From contig JAONAZ010000005.1 in assembly GCA_028376655.1 (NCBI GenBank), forward strand, positions 1 to 60,876: DNA of 60,876 nt. The letters run 5' to 3'. The DNA is from Acidimicrobiia bacterium. GTDB lineage: Bacteria; Actinomycetota; Acidimicrobiia; Actinomarinales; Actinomarinaceae. Position numbers and translations under genes: made by a program. Under the pieces are notes generated by a model. It made no database searches. It was given only the letters and a program-made list of their open reading frames with translations, and was not told the DNA's origin. Below, piece after piece: positions 17,384 to 25,620 of this stretch (the stretch's first letter is position 1; each line of letters starts with the position of its first letter).

Positions 17384-18230
17384 TATAAAACTATCTGAAG
17401 TTACAACCTACAAATTTGGAGGTTACTGTGATAATTTCTTTGATGTGGATGACGAATCAATCAATTCAGAAGTAAATTTTAATATCAAAGATCAAGAGTT
17501 ACTTGTTCTTGGAAACGGATCTAACTTAGTTTTTTCTGATGAAGGCTATAAGGGCACAATTGTAAAGCCGAATATAAATTTTATTAAATTAAAGGATTCA
17601 AACTCAATATTAAGCTTGGGTGCATCGACGTATCTACCAGATATTGCAAGATTCTCCAAGAATAATTCAATAGCTAGTCTTGAGTGGTTAATCGGTATTC
17701 CAGGATCTGTTGGGGGTGCCGTTAGTATGAACGCAGGCGCTTATGGATATGAATTTGCTGACCATATAAAGTCAGTGAAAATATATGATATTAAATCTAA
17801 TAAAATTGAGATTAAAGATAAAGATTATTTTGAATTTTCATACCGAACAGCAAAAAACCTAGACAATAAAATTATACTTTCAGTAGATCTTCATGTAGAA
17901 AAAGGTAACTCTCAAGAAATTCAAAAGAAAATTTCTGAAAACTTAAAGCGTAGAAAAGATACTCAACCAGCAGGTGTTTACAACGCTGGTAGCGTTTTTA
18001 AAAACCCTAAAGAAGGTTCAGCAGGATTTTTTATAGAAAATGCTGGACTAAAAGGATTTAGCATTGAAGGGGTTGAAGTAAGCCAAAAACATGCAAACTT
18101 TTTTGTTGCCAGGAAAGGTTCTAAAGCTCAATCTCTTTTTGAATTAACAAACTATGTAAAAAACGAAGTATTCAATAAATTTGATATTACACTTGAAGAA
18201 GAAATTATATTTGTTGGTAATTTTTCGTAA
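17370..18230 (+). CDS. murB: UDP-N-acetylenolpyruvoylglucosamine reductase MurB
   Basis: MurB reduces enolpyruvyl-UDP-GlcNAc to UDP-MurNAc with NADPH and bound FAD. The 286-residue protein has the FAD-binding LVLGNGSNLVFSDEG near residue 45, and GIPGSVGGAVSMNAGAYG near 108. The catalytic serine lies in NAGSVFKNP, and the C-terminal QKHANFFV block is present. This length and the absence of the extra tyrosine loop fit the shorter type II MurB. The start overlaps murC by 14 bases. ftsQ follows after two bases. Confidence 0.93.
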   Translation: MKKNSIKLSEVTTYKFGGYCDNFFDVDDESINSEVNFNIKDQELLVLGNGSNLVFSDEGYKGTIVKPNINFIKLKDSNSILSLGASTYLPDIARFSKNNSIASLEWLIGIPGSVGGAVSMNAGAYGYEFADHIKSVKIYDIKSNKIEIKDKDYFEFSYRTAKNLDNKIILSVDLHVEKGNSQEIQKKISENLKRRKDTQPAGVYNAGSVFKNPKEGSAGFFIENAGLKGFSIEGVEVSQKHANFFVARKGSKAQSLFELTNYVKNEVFNKFDITLEEEIIFVGNFS

Positions 18231-18232
18231 TT

Positions 18233-18925
18233 ATGAATGAATTTACTCAAATTCAACTGAGAACATTTAAATCATTCTTAGTTTTTTCATTGTTAGTTTT
18301 AGTTGTATCCTTAACTTTTATTGTTACTACTTCACAGAAGTATCGTATTTCTCAAATAGATTTTGATTCTAACATCGATCTAAATTTTCAAAGTATTGAT
18401 ACATTATATGGTGATTCTATATGGTTTGTTGATGAAAATTCATTTGAAGATGTCTATAACGATAATCCAGAAATCAAGAATTTATCTATAACAAAACTAT
18501 TACCAACTAACCTATTTTTATCCGTTCAGTTATATGAAGAGTTAACAAACATTATCGATTTAAGATCGTCAATAAAAGGGGTACTAATACTCTACGAAAA
18601 TAACTATACAGTCGAGACAAAGGAAATTAGGAATTATCTACCAGTAGTGGAAATTCTAAATGGGCCAGTAGGTGATGGCTTTAATGGAGAAATAATATCT
18701 TTCTTTAAAACCCTTGATAAATATGAATATATAAACAATTTATTAAAAATTTCATATGACGGCGTCAACTTGAATGCTGCTTATGATAAAACAATCTACG
18801 AACTTGGAGATGCTTTAGACCTTGGTAGAAAGGCTTCAGTGCTTGGTAAGTATCTAAGTGAGAATAGCTGTGAAGGTATAGTTAGATTTATCACTTCAGA
18901 ATCTACAATAGAGAAATGTAAATAA
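18233..18925 (+). CDS. ftsQ: FtsQ/DivIB-like division protein
   Basis: FtsQ is a bitopic division protein that links FtsL and FtsB at the septum. The 230-residue product has a short cytoplasmic start and one membrane segment at about residues 13-33. Next comes a POTRA-like domain beginning YRISQIDFDSN, with FEDVYNDNPEIKNLSITKLLPTNLFLSV in the middle. That last block corresponds to the P-x-hydrophobic pattern of FtsQ POTRA domains. Primary sequence is divergent, as is usual for FtsQ. Identification relies on architecture and position between murB and ftsZ. Confidence 0.8.
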   Translation: MNEFTQIQLRTFKSFLVFSLLVLVVSLTFIVTTSQKYRISQIDFDSNIDLNFQSIDTLYGDSIWFVDENSFEDVYNDNPEIKNLSITKLLPTNLFLSVQLYEELTNIIDLRSSIKGVLILYENNYTVETKEIRNYLPVVEILNGPVGDGFNGEIISFFKTLDKYEYINNLLKISYDGVNLNAAYDKTIYELGDALDLGRKASVLGKYLSENSCEGIVRFITSESTIEKCK

Positions 18926-18946
18926 TCTATACCTAAAGTATAGGTC
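18926..18946 (+). promoter_or_regulatory. Inverted repeat upstream of the ftsZ promoter
   Basis: CTATAC at 18927-18932 and GTATAG at 18938-18943 form a six-bp inverted repeat with a five-base loop. The overlapping pair ACCTA/TAGGT (18931-18935 and 18941-18945) gives a second register. No T-tract follows, so it is not a terminator. It lies just upstream of the ftsZ -35 region and could be an operator. Confidence 0.35.
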
Positions 18947-18972
18947 GAGATAAAATATAATAAATTTATTTG

Positions 18973-18978
18973 TATAAT
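18973..18978 (+). promoter_or_regulatory. -10 box of a likely ftsZ promoter
   Basis: A perfect TATAAT at 18973-18978 lies in the 92-base gap between ftsQ and ftsZ. The transcript would start near 18985, about 33 bases before the first ftsZ ATG. No good -35 match is visible at 17 bases. Confidence 0.5.
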
Positions 18979-19017
18979 GGTGTATTAATGATATTCTTTT
19001 TTTGAAAAAGGATTTAA

Positions 19018-20085
19018 ATGAAAAAAACAAAAAAAAGTTCTAAGCAAAAAGGAGTAAATTTGAATATGAAACCAAAAAATTACACAGCTGTAATCAAAGT
19101 TATGGGTGTCGGTGGCGGTGGTACTAATGCTGTAAATCGAATGATGAAAATGAATATTGGTGGTGTGGATTTTGTAGCTTGTAACACAGATGCACAAAGC
19201 TTACTAGGTTCTAAAGCGGATTTAAAACTAGACCTAGGTAGAAAATCAACAAGAGGTCTTGGTGCTGGTGCTAATCCCGAAGTTGGCAGACAAGCAGCTA
19301 TAGACTCAGAGGAACTAATTGTTGAAGCACTAAAAGGCTCCGACATGGTTTTTATTGCTGCTGGAGAAGGTGGAGGAACTGGAACTGGTGCCTCACCTGT
19401 TATTGCAAACATTGCTCATGATTTAGGTGCACTTACTGTTGGTGTTGTAACAAGACCTTTCGGATTTGAAGGAAGACGAAGATCTGTACAAGCAGAAGAA
19501 GGAATCCAAGCATTAAGAGATGTAGTTGACACATTAATAGTTATTCCAAATGACAGATTATTGCAGATTAGTGATAAAGATATAAAAGTCAGTGAAGCGT
19601 ATATAAAATCTGATGAAATATTAGCTAATGGTGTTAAAGGTATTACTGGTTTGATTACAAACCCAGGTGTTATAAATGTTGACTTTGCTGATGTAAAGAC
19701 AATTCTTAAAGATGCAGGAAATGCAGTACTTGGTATAGGTAGATCAACTGGAGAGCAAAGAGCTCCTAATGCAGCACAAGCTGCAATATCGTCACCATTA
19801 TTAGAAGCAAATATGGATGGTGCAGAAGGAGTTTTGATTACTATAGCTGGATCTGAAGACCTAAGATTACAAGAGGTTAACGAAGCTGCAAGAGTAATTA
19901 CAGAACGTGCTGACGACAATGCTGAAATTATATTTGGCCATACAGTAGATGAAACTTTAGGTGACGCAGTGGAAGTGACAGTAGTAGCAGCTGGATTTGG
20001 TCCAAGACCAAGTAGAAAGCCAAAAGATTTTGATGAAAATCAAGATACTGGAGGTGACGGTCTTCCCGACTTTATCAAGGGATGA
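19018..20085 (+). CDS. ftsZ: Cell division GTPase FtsZ
   Basis: FtsZ is the tubulin-like GTPase that forms the division ring. The GTP-binding tubulin motif GGGTGTG is present as AGEGGGTGTGASP, and the T7 catalytic region is NVDFADVKTIL. The first ATG (19018) has AAAAGGA six bases upstream and adds a basic 16-residue extension. A second start at ATG 19066 (or TTG 19060) lies behind the stronger AAAAAGGAG and gives MKPKNYTAVIKVMG, the usual actinobacterial N terminus. Either may be used. The C-terminal linker is very short, about 20 residues. It ends in GLPDFIKG, a recognisable form of the conserved C-terminal peptide that binds partners such as SepF. Confidence 0.95.
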   Translation: MKKTKKSSKQKGVNLNMKPKNYTAVIKVMGVGGGGTNAVNRMMKMNIGGVDFVACNTDAQSLLGSKADLKLDLGRKSTRGLGAGANPEVGRQAAIDSEELIVEALKGSDMVFIAAGEGGGTGTGASPVIANIAHDLGALTVGVVTRPFGFEGRRRSVQAEEGIQALRDVVDTLIVIPNDRLLQISDKDIKVSEAYIKSDEILANGVKGITGLITNPGVINVDFADVKTILKDAGNAVLGIGRSTGEQRAPNAAQAAISSPLLEANMDGAEGVLITIAGSEDLRLQEVNEAARVITERADDNAEIIFGHTVDETLGDAVEVTVVAAGFGPRPSRKPKDFDENQDTGGDGLPDFIKG

Positions 20086-20687
20086 TTGAATCTTCACTTA
20101 TTAAAAAAAGTTACTTTAGTAACAAAAATGATGGCACCAATTTAAATGACATTGTAAGGAGTGTTAACTCATCAGAGTCAATACTCCTTAATGTTGCTCA
20201 AATGGAACAGACACATAGTAGTCATATTGAGCAAATTGAAGCGGAGGGGATCTATTTCTCTGACGGTATAATTACATCAAAAAAAAATGTTTCGTTAGTA
20301 GTTCAAACAGCTGATTGTATGCCCGTACTTATTGAAACAGATAAATGCATTGCAGCACTTCATATAGGCTGGAAGGGTCTTAAGAATAATATTTTTGACT
20401 TAGCTATACAAAAATTAACTGGAGAGAACATGTCAGTTTCAATTGGACCTCATGCTCAAAGCTGTTGTTATGAAGTACAAAAAGATTTAGCTAAATTTTT
20501 TCCTAATGAAATTATTAATAGGAAAGGTAAATTATATTTAATTTTATCAAATAAAATAATTGAATATTGCCAACTTAATAACATCAACTTTCAAGTTTCT
20601 GATATTTGTACTATTTGTAATAATGAATTTTGGTCTTACAGGGAAAACAAAACATCAGAAAGACAGTATTCATTAATATGGATATAA
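20082..20687 (+). CDS. pgeF: Purine nucleoside phosphorylase-type laccase-domain protein PgeF/YfiH
   Basis: This family was named for laccase activity; members act as purine nucleoside phosphorylase/adenosine deaminase or as peptidoglycan editing factor. The 201-residue protein has the zinc ligands His45 (QTHSSH), Cys79 (TADCMP) and His94 (LHIGWKG), together with SIGPHAQSCCYEV. Its place directly after ftsZ and before yggS and sepF is the conserved actinobacterial and Gram-positive order. The start overlaps ftsZ by four bases. It is short compared with the usual 240 residues, mainly at the N terminus. Confidence 0.88.
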   Translation: MIESSLIKKSYFSNKNDGTNLNDIVRSVNSSESILLNVAQMEQTHSSHIEQIEAEGIYFSDGIITSKKNVSLVVQTADCMPVLIETDKCIAALHIGWKGLKNNIFDLAIQKLTGENMSVSIGPHAQSCCYEVQKDLAKFFPNEIINRKGKLYLILSNKIIEYCQLNNINFQVSDICTICNNEFWSYRENKTSERQYSLIWI

Positions 20688-21292
20688 AGAACCTTGAAAA
20701 AATAGTAAATACAGTATCAGAATTCGACTGTAAAGTTCTACCTGTTGTAAAAAATCAAGATATAAAAAATATTCAGAAATTAGTTGATTTTGGAATAAAA
20801 GACCTTGGTGAAAACAGATTGAATGAACTTGATTCACATAAAGAATATTTCCCAAATTTGAGTTTCCATTTCATTGCACCTTTGCAATCAAGAAAAATCC
20901 CTGAAATCATGGGTAAATGTACGAGTTTACATTCTGTATCCAGATTGAAGGAGTTAGATCTTATAGCTAATTATTATTCAAATCAATTTATTTTTATACA
21001 GGTAAACATTGACAATGATCCCAACAAGAGTGGCATAGATAAAAATGATTTAAATACTTTTATTAACCATGCACAAACTAAGGGAATATATCCTTCAGGT
21101 TTAATGTGTATCCCAAACATAGAGTCAGATAGAAAGTTTGTTTTTTCTGAAATGCAGAAAATAAATGATGATTTAAAAAAGAATTTCTCTGATTATCCTG
21201 GCGGCCTGTCAATGGGGATGTCTAATGACTATGAAATTGCACTGGATTATGGTGCTACGATAATTCGTATAGGTAGTAAAATATTTTTATAA
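20678..21292 (+). CDS. yggS: PLP homeostasis protein YggS/YlmE
   Basis: YggS proteins bind pyridoxal phosphate and buffer its level. I choose ATG 20678, overlapping pgeF by ten bases, which gives 204 residues. The frame is open further up to 20630. The PLP lysine falls in LPVVKNQD. DLGENRLNEL corresponds to the conserved GENRvQE block, FHFIAPLQSRKIPEI to the wHFIGxLQxNK block, and LSMGMSNDYEIA and RIGSKIF to the phosphate-binding end. The replacement of Gly by Ala in HFIA is a small divergence. Position between pgeF and sepF is canonical. Confidence 0.88.
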   Translation: MDIKNLEKIVNTVSEFDCKVLPVVKNQDIKNIQKLVDFGIKDLGENRLNELDSHKEYFPNLSFHFIAPLQSRKIPEIMGKCTSLHSVSRLKELDLIANYYSNQFIFIQVNIDNDPNKSGIDKNDLNTFINHAQTKGIYPSGLMCIPNIESDRKFVFSEMQKINDDLKKNFSDYPGGLSMGMSNDYEIALDYGATIIRIGSKIFL

Positions 21293-21732
21293 TGTTAGAA
21301 AAATTCTTAGTAGCAATTGGACTCAAGCAACCAGAAAATATAAATATTGGAGCTTTAACCAAAGAAAATAAAACGGTCAGACCGTCTACTGAAAATAGAT
21401 TCTCTACTGACGAGCAAGTTGGTGACGTAAGAATACATAATCCAAAAGATGAGGTAGAGATTAAAGTTCTAAAGTCTTTTAGTGACATACACAACCTGGG
21501 AAGTGTCGTTAAAGAAGACTTTATTGTTGCTATGGATATCAGGGATATTAGTGATCAAACTGACCGTAGAAGAATTATAGATTTTGTAACTGGCATGGCA
21601 TTTATTAGTGATGCAAAAATAAGGTCAATTAATAAAGATGGTGTTTACTTAATTCTCCCAGCTTCATCTTCACTTCCTTCAAGCGAAAGAGAAAGACTTC
21701 AAAACTTGGGTCTTTATAATATCAATGTGTAG
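21292..21732 (+). CDS. sepF: Cell division protein SepF
   Basis: SepF binds the FtsZ C-terminal peptide and attaches the ring to the membrane in Actinobacteria and Firmicutes, which here lack FtsA. The 146-residue protein has a short N-terminal helix (MLEKFLVAIGL) that would insert in the membrane. A flexible linker follows, and then the SepF core at about residues 60-146, including DFIVAMDIRDISDQTDRRRIIDFVTGMAF. The core folds into the dimer that contacts FtsZ. Its start overlaps the yggS stop (ATAATG). Size and location are standard. Confidence 0.94.
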   Translation: MLEKFLVAIGLKQPENINIGALTKENKTVRPSTENRFSTDEQVGDVRIHNPKDEVEIKVLKSFSDIHNLGSVVKEDFIVAMDIRDISDQTDRRRIIDFVTGMAFISDAKIRSINKDGVYLILPASSSLPSSERERLQNLGLYNINV

Positions 21733-21991
21733 TTTACTGATACTATTCTTTAGATTTTTTTCATACGCTCTATTTGCATGGATAATTTTAAGTTGGGTCC
21801 AAGTTTCACCAGACCATCCCTTAGGGCAATTAAAAAGTGTGCTTGATAAAGGATTTACAAGAATACTTGAGCCAATTCGTTCAAGAATACCAACTTTAAG
21901 AATAGGTATGGCTGGCTTAGATTTATCACCACTAATTTTAATTTTTGGTGTTAATTTATTACAGCCTTATTTACTTAGAGCTGTTTGTTAA
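21725..21991 (+). CDS. yggT: YggT family membrane protein
   Basis: This 88-residue protein has two membrane segments (about residues 3-23 and 66-86). The YggT signature lies in the loop: SWVQVSPDHPLG followed by ILEPIRSRIP. YggT proteins are encoded beside sepF in many bacteria and their function is unknown, with proposed roles in division or osmotic stress. The gene overlaps sepF by eight bases. In most actinobacteria divIVA/wag31 would come next. Instead the stop overlaps the convergent ileS stop in the shared tetranucleotide TTAA. Confidence 0.9.
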   Translation: MCSLLILFFRFFSYALFAWIILSWVQVSPDHPLGQLKSVLDKGFTRILEPIRSRIPTLRIGMAGLDLSPLILIFGVNLLQPYLLRAVC

Positions 21992-24900
21992 GCTTTTTCT
22001 ATTTTTATAGTTACCGAGTAGTCCAATAAATTTAATTCACCAGGTTCGCTCACTGAAGAAAAATTAATGGAAAGTGTTTCATTTTTAATATAGTTTTGAT
22101 GATACTTTATTGCTGATAGAAGTAATTCATCCGAAGAAACAATTGTTGTTTTTATACGATCTGTTATATCATATCCATTATCTTTACGCATTTTTTGAAT
22201 TAAAGATACAATCTCTCTTGAAATTCTTTCTTTGAGTAGCTCATCATCTATGTCTACATCAAGAGAAACAAGAAAATCATCAACAATATCCTGATTCAGT
22301 GAATCTGAAATTGCTACAAGTTGTAAATCTAAACTGTCTAATTCAATTTTCTGATTATTGTAGTTGAAAAATCCCTGTTCAATTATTTTTGCAATTTCTT
22401 CCTGTTGAAGTGAATCTAGCTTAGATTTAAGATTATTTACTTCTTTTCCTAACTTTGGACCTAATTTTTGATAATTAGGCTTACATATGTACTTAACCCA
22501 CTCAGATATATTATTTTCAAAGGTTAATTTTTTAACATTTAATTCATTAAGAATTATTTTTTCAACATTTTTTATTTGAGATTGGAGACTTTTATCGGAG
22601 GTCACAATTTTCACACTTCTTAATGGTTGTTTATTAGGTAGCTCTACGTTAAGTCTTATATTTCTTGCTGAGCGTATTATATTCTTAGCAATCTTTATTT
22701 CTTTTTCTAATTCTGTATTTATTAATTCATCATTTGCAACCGGATAGTTTTCATAATGTATACTTGTATTTTCTTCATCTACTAAACCCTGATAAATCTC
22801 TTCACATATAAACGGTAGTACAGGAGCCATTGTTTTAGAGAACTCTAACAAAACTTCATGCAATGTTTTAAAAGCATTAATTTTATCAAGGTCATCTACA
22901 CCTTTTTCTTTCCAAAACCTTTTCCTGTTAGACCGAACATACCAATTGGTTAGTTCTTCTATAAAACTTATTAATGGTGGTATTACTTCATATAAATAAT
23001 AGTTTTCCATTTTTTCATTTACTGTTTTAATCAATGACTGGAGTGTGGAAATTATCCACTGGTCCATTAAAGGTCTATCTTGAACTGGATCAGCTTTACT
23101 TAAATCTTCCATTGTTATTTCATCAGCATTTGCATAATTAGAAAAAAATGTAAAACTATTCCACAGTGGCAAAATTACATTTCTAGTTACTAGTTGTACT
23201 CCTTCTTCTGAGAATTTTAAAGGTTCACCTCTTACGACAGGAGAATTTATTAGGTATGCTCTTAAGCTATCACCACCGTAATTATTTAGTAATTCCTCTG
23301 GATCGGGATAGTTTTTTAGACTCTTACTCATTTTCCTACCGTCTTCAGCGAGGATCATTCCTGTAGTTATACAATTTTTAAAAGCTACCGAGTCAAAAAG
23401 TGCTACAGAAAGTATTGTAAGAGTGTAAAACCAACCTCTTGTTTGATCTAGACCTTCAGCTACAAAATCTGCAGGAAAACCATCCAAAAATTCATCCTTA
23501 TTTTCAAAAGGGTAATGTTGTTGCCCATAAGGCATAGACCCTGATTCAAACCAACAATCTAGAACTTCAGATGTTCTTACATATTTTTTACCTTTTATCT
23601 CTATTTCAATATCATCTAAATAATGTTTGTGAAGATCGTCTACCTTAACACCACTCAATTCTTCAAGTTCTTCAATCGAGCCAATGCAAATCTGATCTGT
23701 AGGATCTTCTGTATTAATCCACACTGGAATACAGCTACCCCAATACCTATTTCTACTTATAGCCCAGTCACGAGCATTACCTAGCCAATTTGAGAATCGT
23801 TTTTCCCCAATGAAACCTGGCACCCAATGGGTTTCTTCATTTAACTCAACCATCCGATCTCTTATTTTTTCAACCCTTACAAACCAGGTAGGAATTGCCT
23901 TATATATTAAAGGTGTTCCTGTTCTCCAGCAGAAGGGATATGAATGCATTTCTGTCTTTTGACTGAATAAAGAACCACGTTCTTTTAACTGTTTCATTAT
24001 GACCTTATCAGCATCTTTTACATTTAATCCTTCTATTCCTTCAACAGAATTGTCAAATTTACCTGATAGGGTTACTGGATCAACTATTACCTCGATACCT
24101 GCATTTTTAAGTGCATAAAAATCACTTTCACCATAAGCAGGGGCTTGCGAAACCAAGCCAGATCCAGATTCAGTATTGGTATCATCACTATGAATTAATC
24201 TAAATGCACCGTTCGAGTGTTCGTGTTCATACTCACTATAAGCTGGTATATATTCTGCTCCTATCATCTCAGCACCGAGTGATTCGTCCAAAATATTTAA
24301 TTCATAGTCTTTTAATTCAGTAATCAAATCTTTTGCTATCCAAAAGAAATCATTTTCAATTTGAACGCGTAAATACGTAATATCTTTACCTACAGCGACT
24401 GCCAAATTTCCAGGTATACACCAAGGTGTAGTTGTCCAGACCAAGAATTTATCAGATTCTTTTATTTTATTAAAATCACTTCGCGCATCTAAGGTAAAGA
24501 AAATTGAGGGATCTTCAACATCTCTGTAATCCATATTTGCTTCAAAATTCGATAAGGGAGTAGCAGCAGACCAGGAGTAAGGTAACACTTTGTAATCTTT
24601 ATAGATTAAATCATTTTCCCATAAGTTTTTAAATACCCACCAAACACTTTCCATGAAGTCAATATCCATAGTGTTGTAGTCATTTTCAAAATCAACCCAC
24701 CTACCAATTTTTCTTGTAACTCGCTCCCAGTTTTCGGTATTTGTTTGAACTTGACTTCTGCATGCTTCATTAAATTTACCGATGCCAAAGTCGTTTATTT
24801 GTTGAGGATCCTCTAATCCAAGTTGTTTTTGTACTTCCATTTCAATTGGAAGTCCATGAACATCCCAACCAAATCGTCTTTCAACGTAATAACCCCGCAT

Positions 24901-25119
24901 TGTCCAGTATCTGGGGACAATATCTTTTAGAACTCCAGCTAGCAGGTTTCCATAATGAGGACTACCCGTAGGAAATGGCGGGCCATCATAAAATCTAAAA
25001 ACTTTACCATTTTTCCTTTTTTGCATTGAGTTATCAAATGCATTTATTTCATCCCAGTAAGAGGAAATACTTTGTTCTTGAGTTGCAAGATTTATATTAT
25101 TATTAATTCTTTTGAACAT
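21988..25119 (-). CDS. ileS: Isoleucyl-tRNA synthetase
   Basis: IleS charges tRNA-Ile and edits misactivated valine. The 1043-residue protein has the first signature as PHYGN (HIGH class) near residue 57 and the second as KMSKS near 596. The CP1 editing domain between them contains WTTTPWCIPGN. The long form and the HYG signature resemble the larger, eukaryote-like IleS subtype that is common in actinobacteria. The anticodon-binding and C-terminal domains are complete. It is the only large gene transcribed against the division cluster and converges on yggT. Its upstream region is only 123 bases and holds no T-box. Confidence 0.95.
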   Translation of the reverse strand: MFKRINNNINLATQEQSISSYWDEINAFDNSMQKRKNGKVFRFYDGPPFPTGSPHYGNLLAGVLKDIVPRYWTMRGYYVERRFGWDVHGLPIEMEVQKQLGLEDPQQINDFGIGKFNEACRSQVQTNTENWERVTRKIGRWVDFENDYNTMDIDFMESVWWVFKNLWENDLIYKDYKVLPYSWSAATPLSNFEANMDYRDVEDPSIFFTLDARSDFNKIKESDKFLVWTTTPWCIPGNLAVAVGKDITYLRVQIENDFFWIAKDLITELKDYELNILDESLGAEMIGAEYIPAYSEYEHEHSNGAFRLIHSDDTNTESGSGLVSQAPAYGESDFYALKNAGIEVIVDPVTLSGKFDNSVEGIEGLNVKDADKVIMKQLKERGSLFSQKTEMHSYPFCWRTGTPLIYKAIPTWFVRVEKIRDRMVELNEETHWVPGFIGEKRFSNWLGNARDWAISRNRYWGSCIPVWINTEDPTDQICIGSIEELEELSGVKVDDLHKHYLDDIEIEIKGKKYVRTSEVLDCWFESGSMPYGQQHYPFENKDEFLDGFPADFVAEGLDQTRGWFYTLTILSVALFDSVAFKNCITTGMILAEDGRKMSKSLKNYPDPEELLNNYGGDSLRAYLINSPVVRGEPLKFSEEGVQLVTRNVILPLWNSFTFFSNYANADEITMEDLSKADPVQDRPLMDQWIISTLQSLIKTVNEKMENYYLYEVIPPLISFIEELTNWYVRSNRKRFWKEKGVDDLDKINAFKTLHEVLLEFSKTMAPVLPFICEEIYQGLVDEENTSIHYENYPVANDELINTELEKEIKIAKNIIRSARNIRLNVELPNKQPLRSVKIVTSDKSLQSQIKNVEKIILNELNVKKLTFENNISEWVKYICKPNYQKLGPKLGKEVNNLKSKLDSLQQEEIAKIIEQGFFNYNNQKIELDSLDLQLVAISDSLNQDIVDDFLVSLDVDIDDELLKERISREIVSLIQKMRKDNGYDITDRIKTTIVSSDELLLSAIKYHQNYIKNETLSINFSSVSEPGELNLLDYSVTIKIEKA

Positions 25120-25191
25120 ATCTTTAAAATTTTAAAGCTTTTTAAAATAAATATACAGATTATAAAGATTATTTAATAATTTATAAAATAC

Positions 25192-25219
25192 TTAACTTTT
25201 CGCAGAAATTTACTAAGAT
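25192..25219 (+). promoter_or_regulatory. Promoter of the dksA-like/lspA/rluD unit
   Basis: TTAACT at 25192-25197 and TAAGAT at 25214-25219 are separated by 16 bases. A Shine-Dalgarno sequence (AGGAAA) follows before the ATG at 25243. The rest of the 123-base gap between ileS and this gene is AT-rich and shows no T-box or other structured leader. Confidence 0.45.
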
Positions 25220-25242
25220 ATTTAAATTAATAGGAAATATAT

Positions 25243-25620
25243 ATGACAAGAAAATTATCAGCTAATACAGTAAATAAATTCAAGAAAAAACTTGAAGAAG
25301 AGAGAGGTAATCTTATAACTCTACTTGAAAGACACCAAGAAGAGCGTGAAAAAGTTAGACTTTCCGAGGGTTCAGCAGAGAGAAGTCCTGATCCATCCGA
25401 AGCTGATGGAGGGTCTATGGCTTTCGAATTAGAAAAAGAGTTAACACTTGATGAAAATACAAAATACCTTTTAAACCAAATTGAGCATGCCTTATTCCTT
25501 ATAAAGAAAAAGAAATACGGTATTTGTGAAAATTGTGGGAATGCAATACCTTTAGCAAGACTTGAAGCATTACCATATTCATCAAACTGTAAAGATTGCG
25601 CCCTTTTAATTGATTCTTAA
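25243..25620 (+). CDS. TraR/DksA-family C4 zinc-finger protein
   Basis: The 125-residue protein has a long helical N-terminal half (FKKKLEEERGNLITLLERHQEE) and a C-terminal four-cysteine zinc finger: CENCGNAIPLARL and CKDC near residues 97-121. This is the DksA/TraR architecture, which reaches into the secondary channel of RNA polymerase in proteobacteria. Actinobacterial members are encoded beside lspA, as here, and their exact role is less clear. The DxxDxA tip motif of E. coli DksA is not visible, so a ppGpp role should not be assumed. It overlaps lspA by 11 bases. Confidence 0.85.
   Translation: MTRKLSANTVNKFKKKLEEERGNLITLLERHQEEREKVRLSEGSAERSPDPSEADGGSMAFELEKELTLDENTKYLLNQIEHALFLIKKKKYGICENCGNAIPLARLEALPYSSNCKDCALLIDS

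Noticed and set aside
19080-19919. Long reverse-strand frames inside ftsZ (110 and 167 residues)
   Set aside because: They are frame shadows of a highly conserved gene, rich in serine and proline, with no ribosome site or motif.
25120-25242. T-box riboswitch upstream of ileS
   Set aside because: The gap is too short and AT-rich, with no specifier stem or antiterminator bulge.
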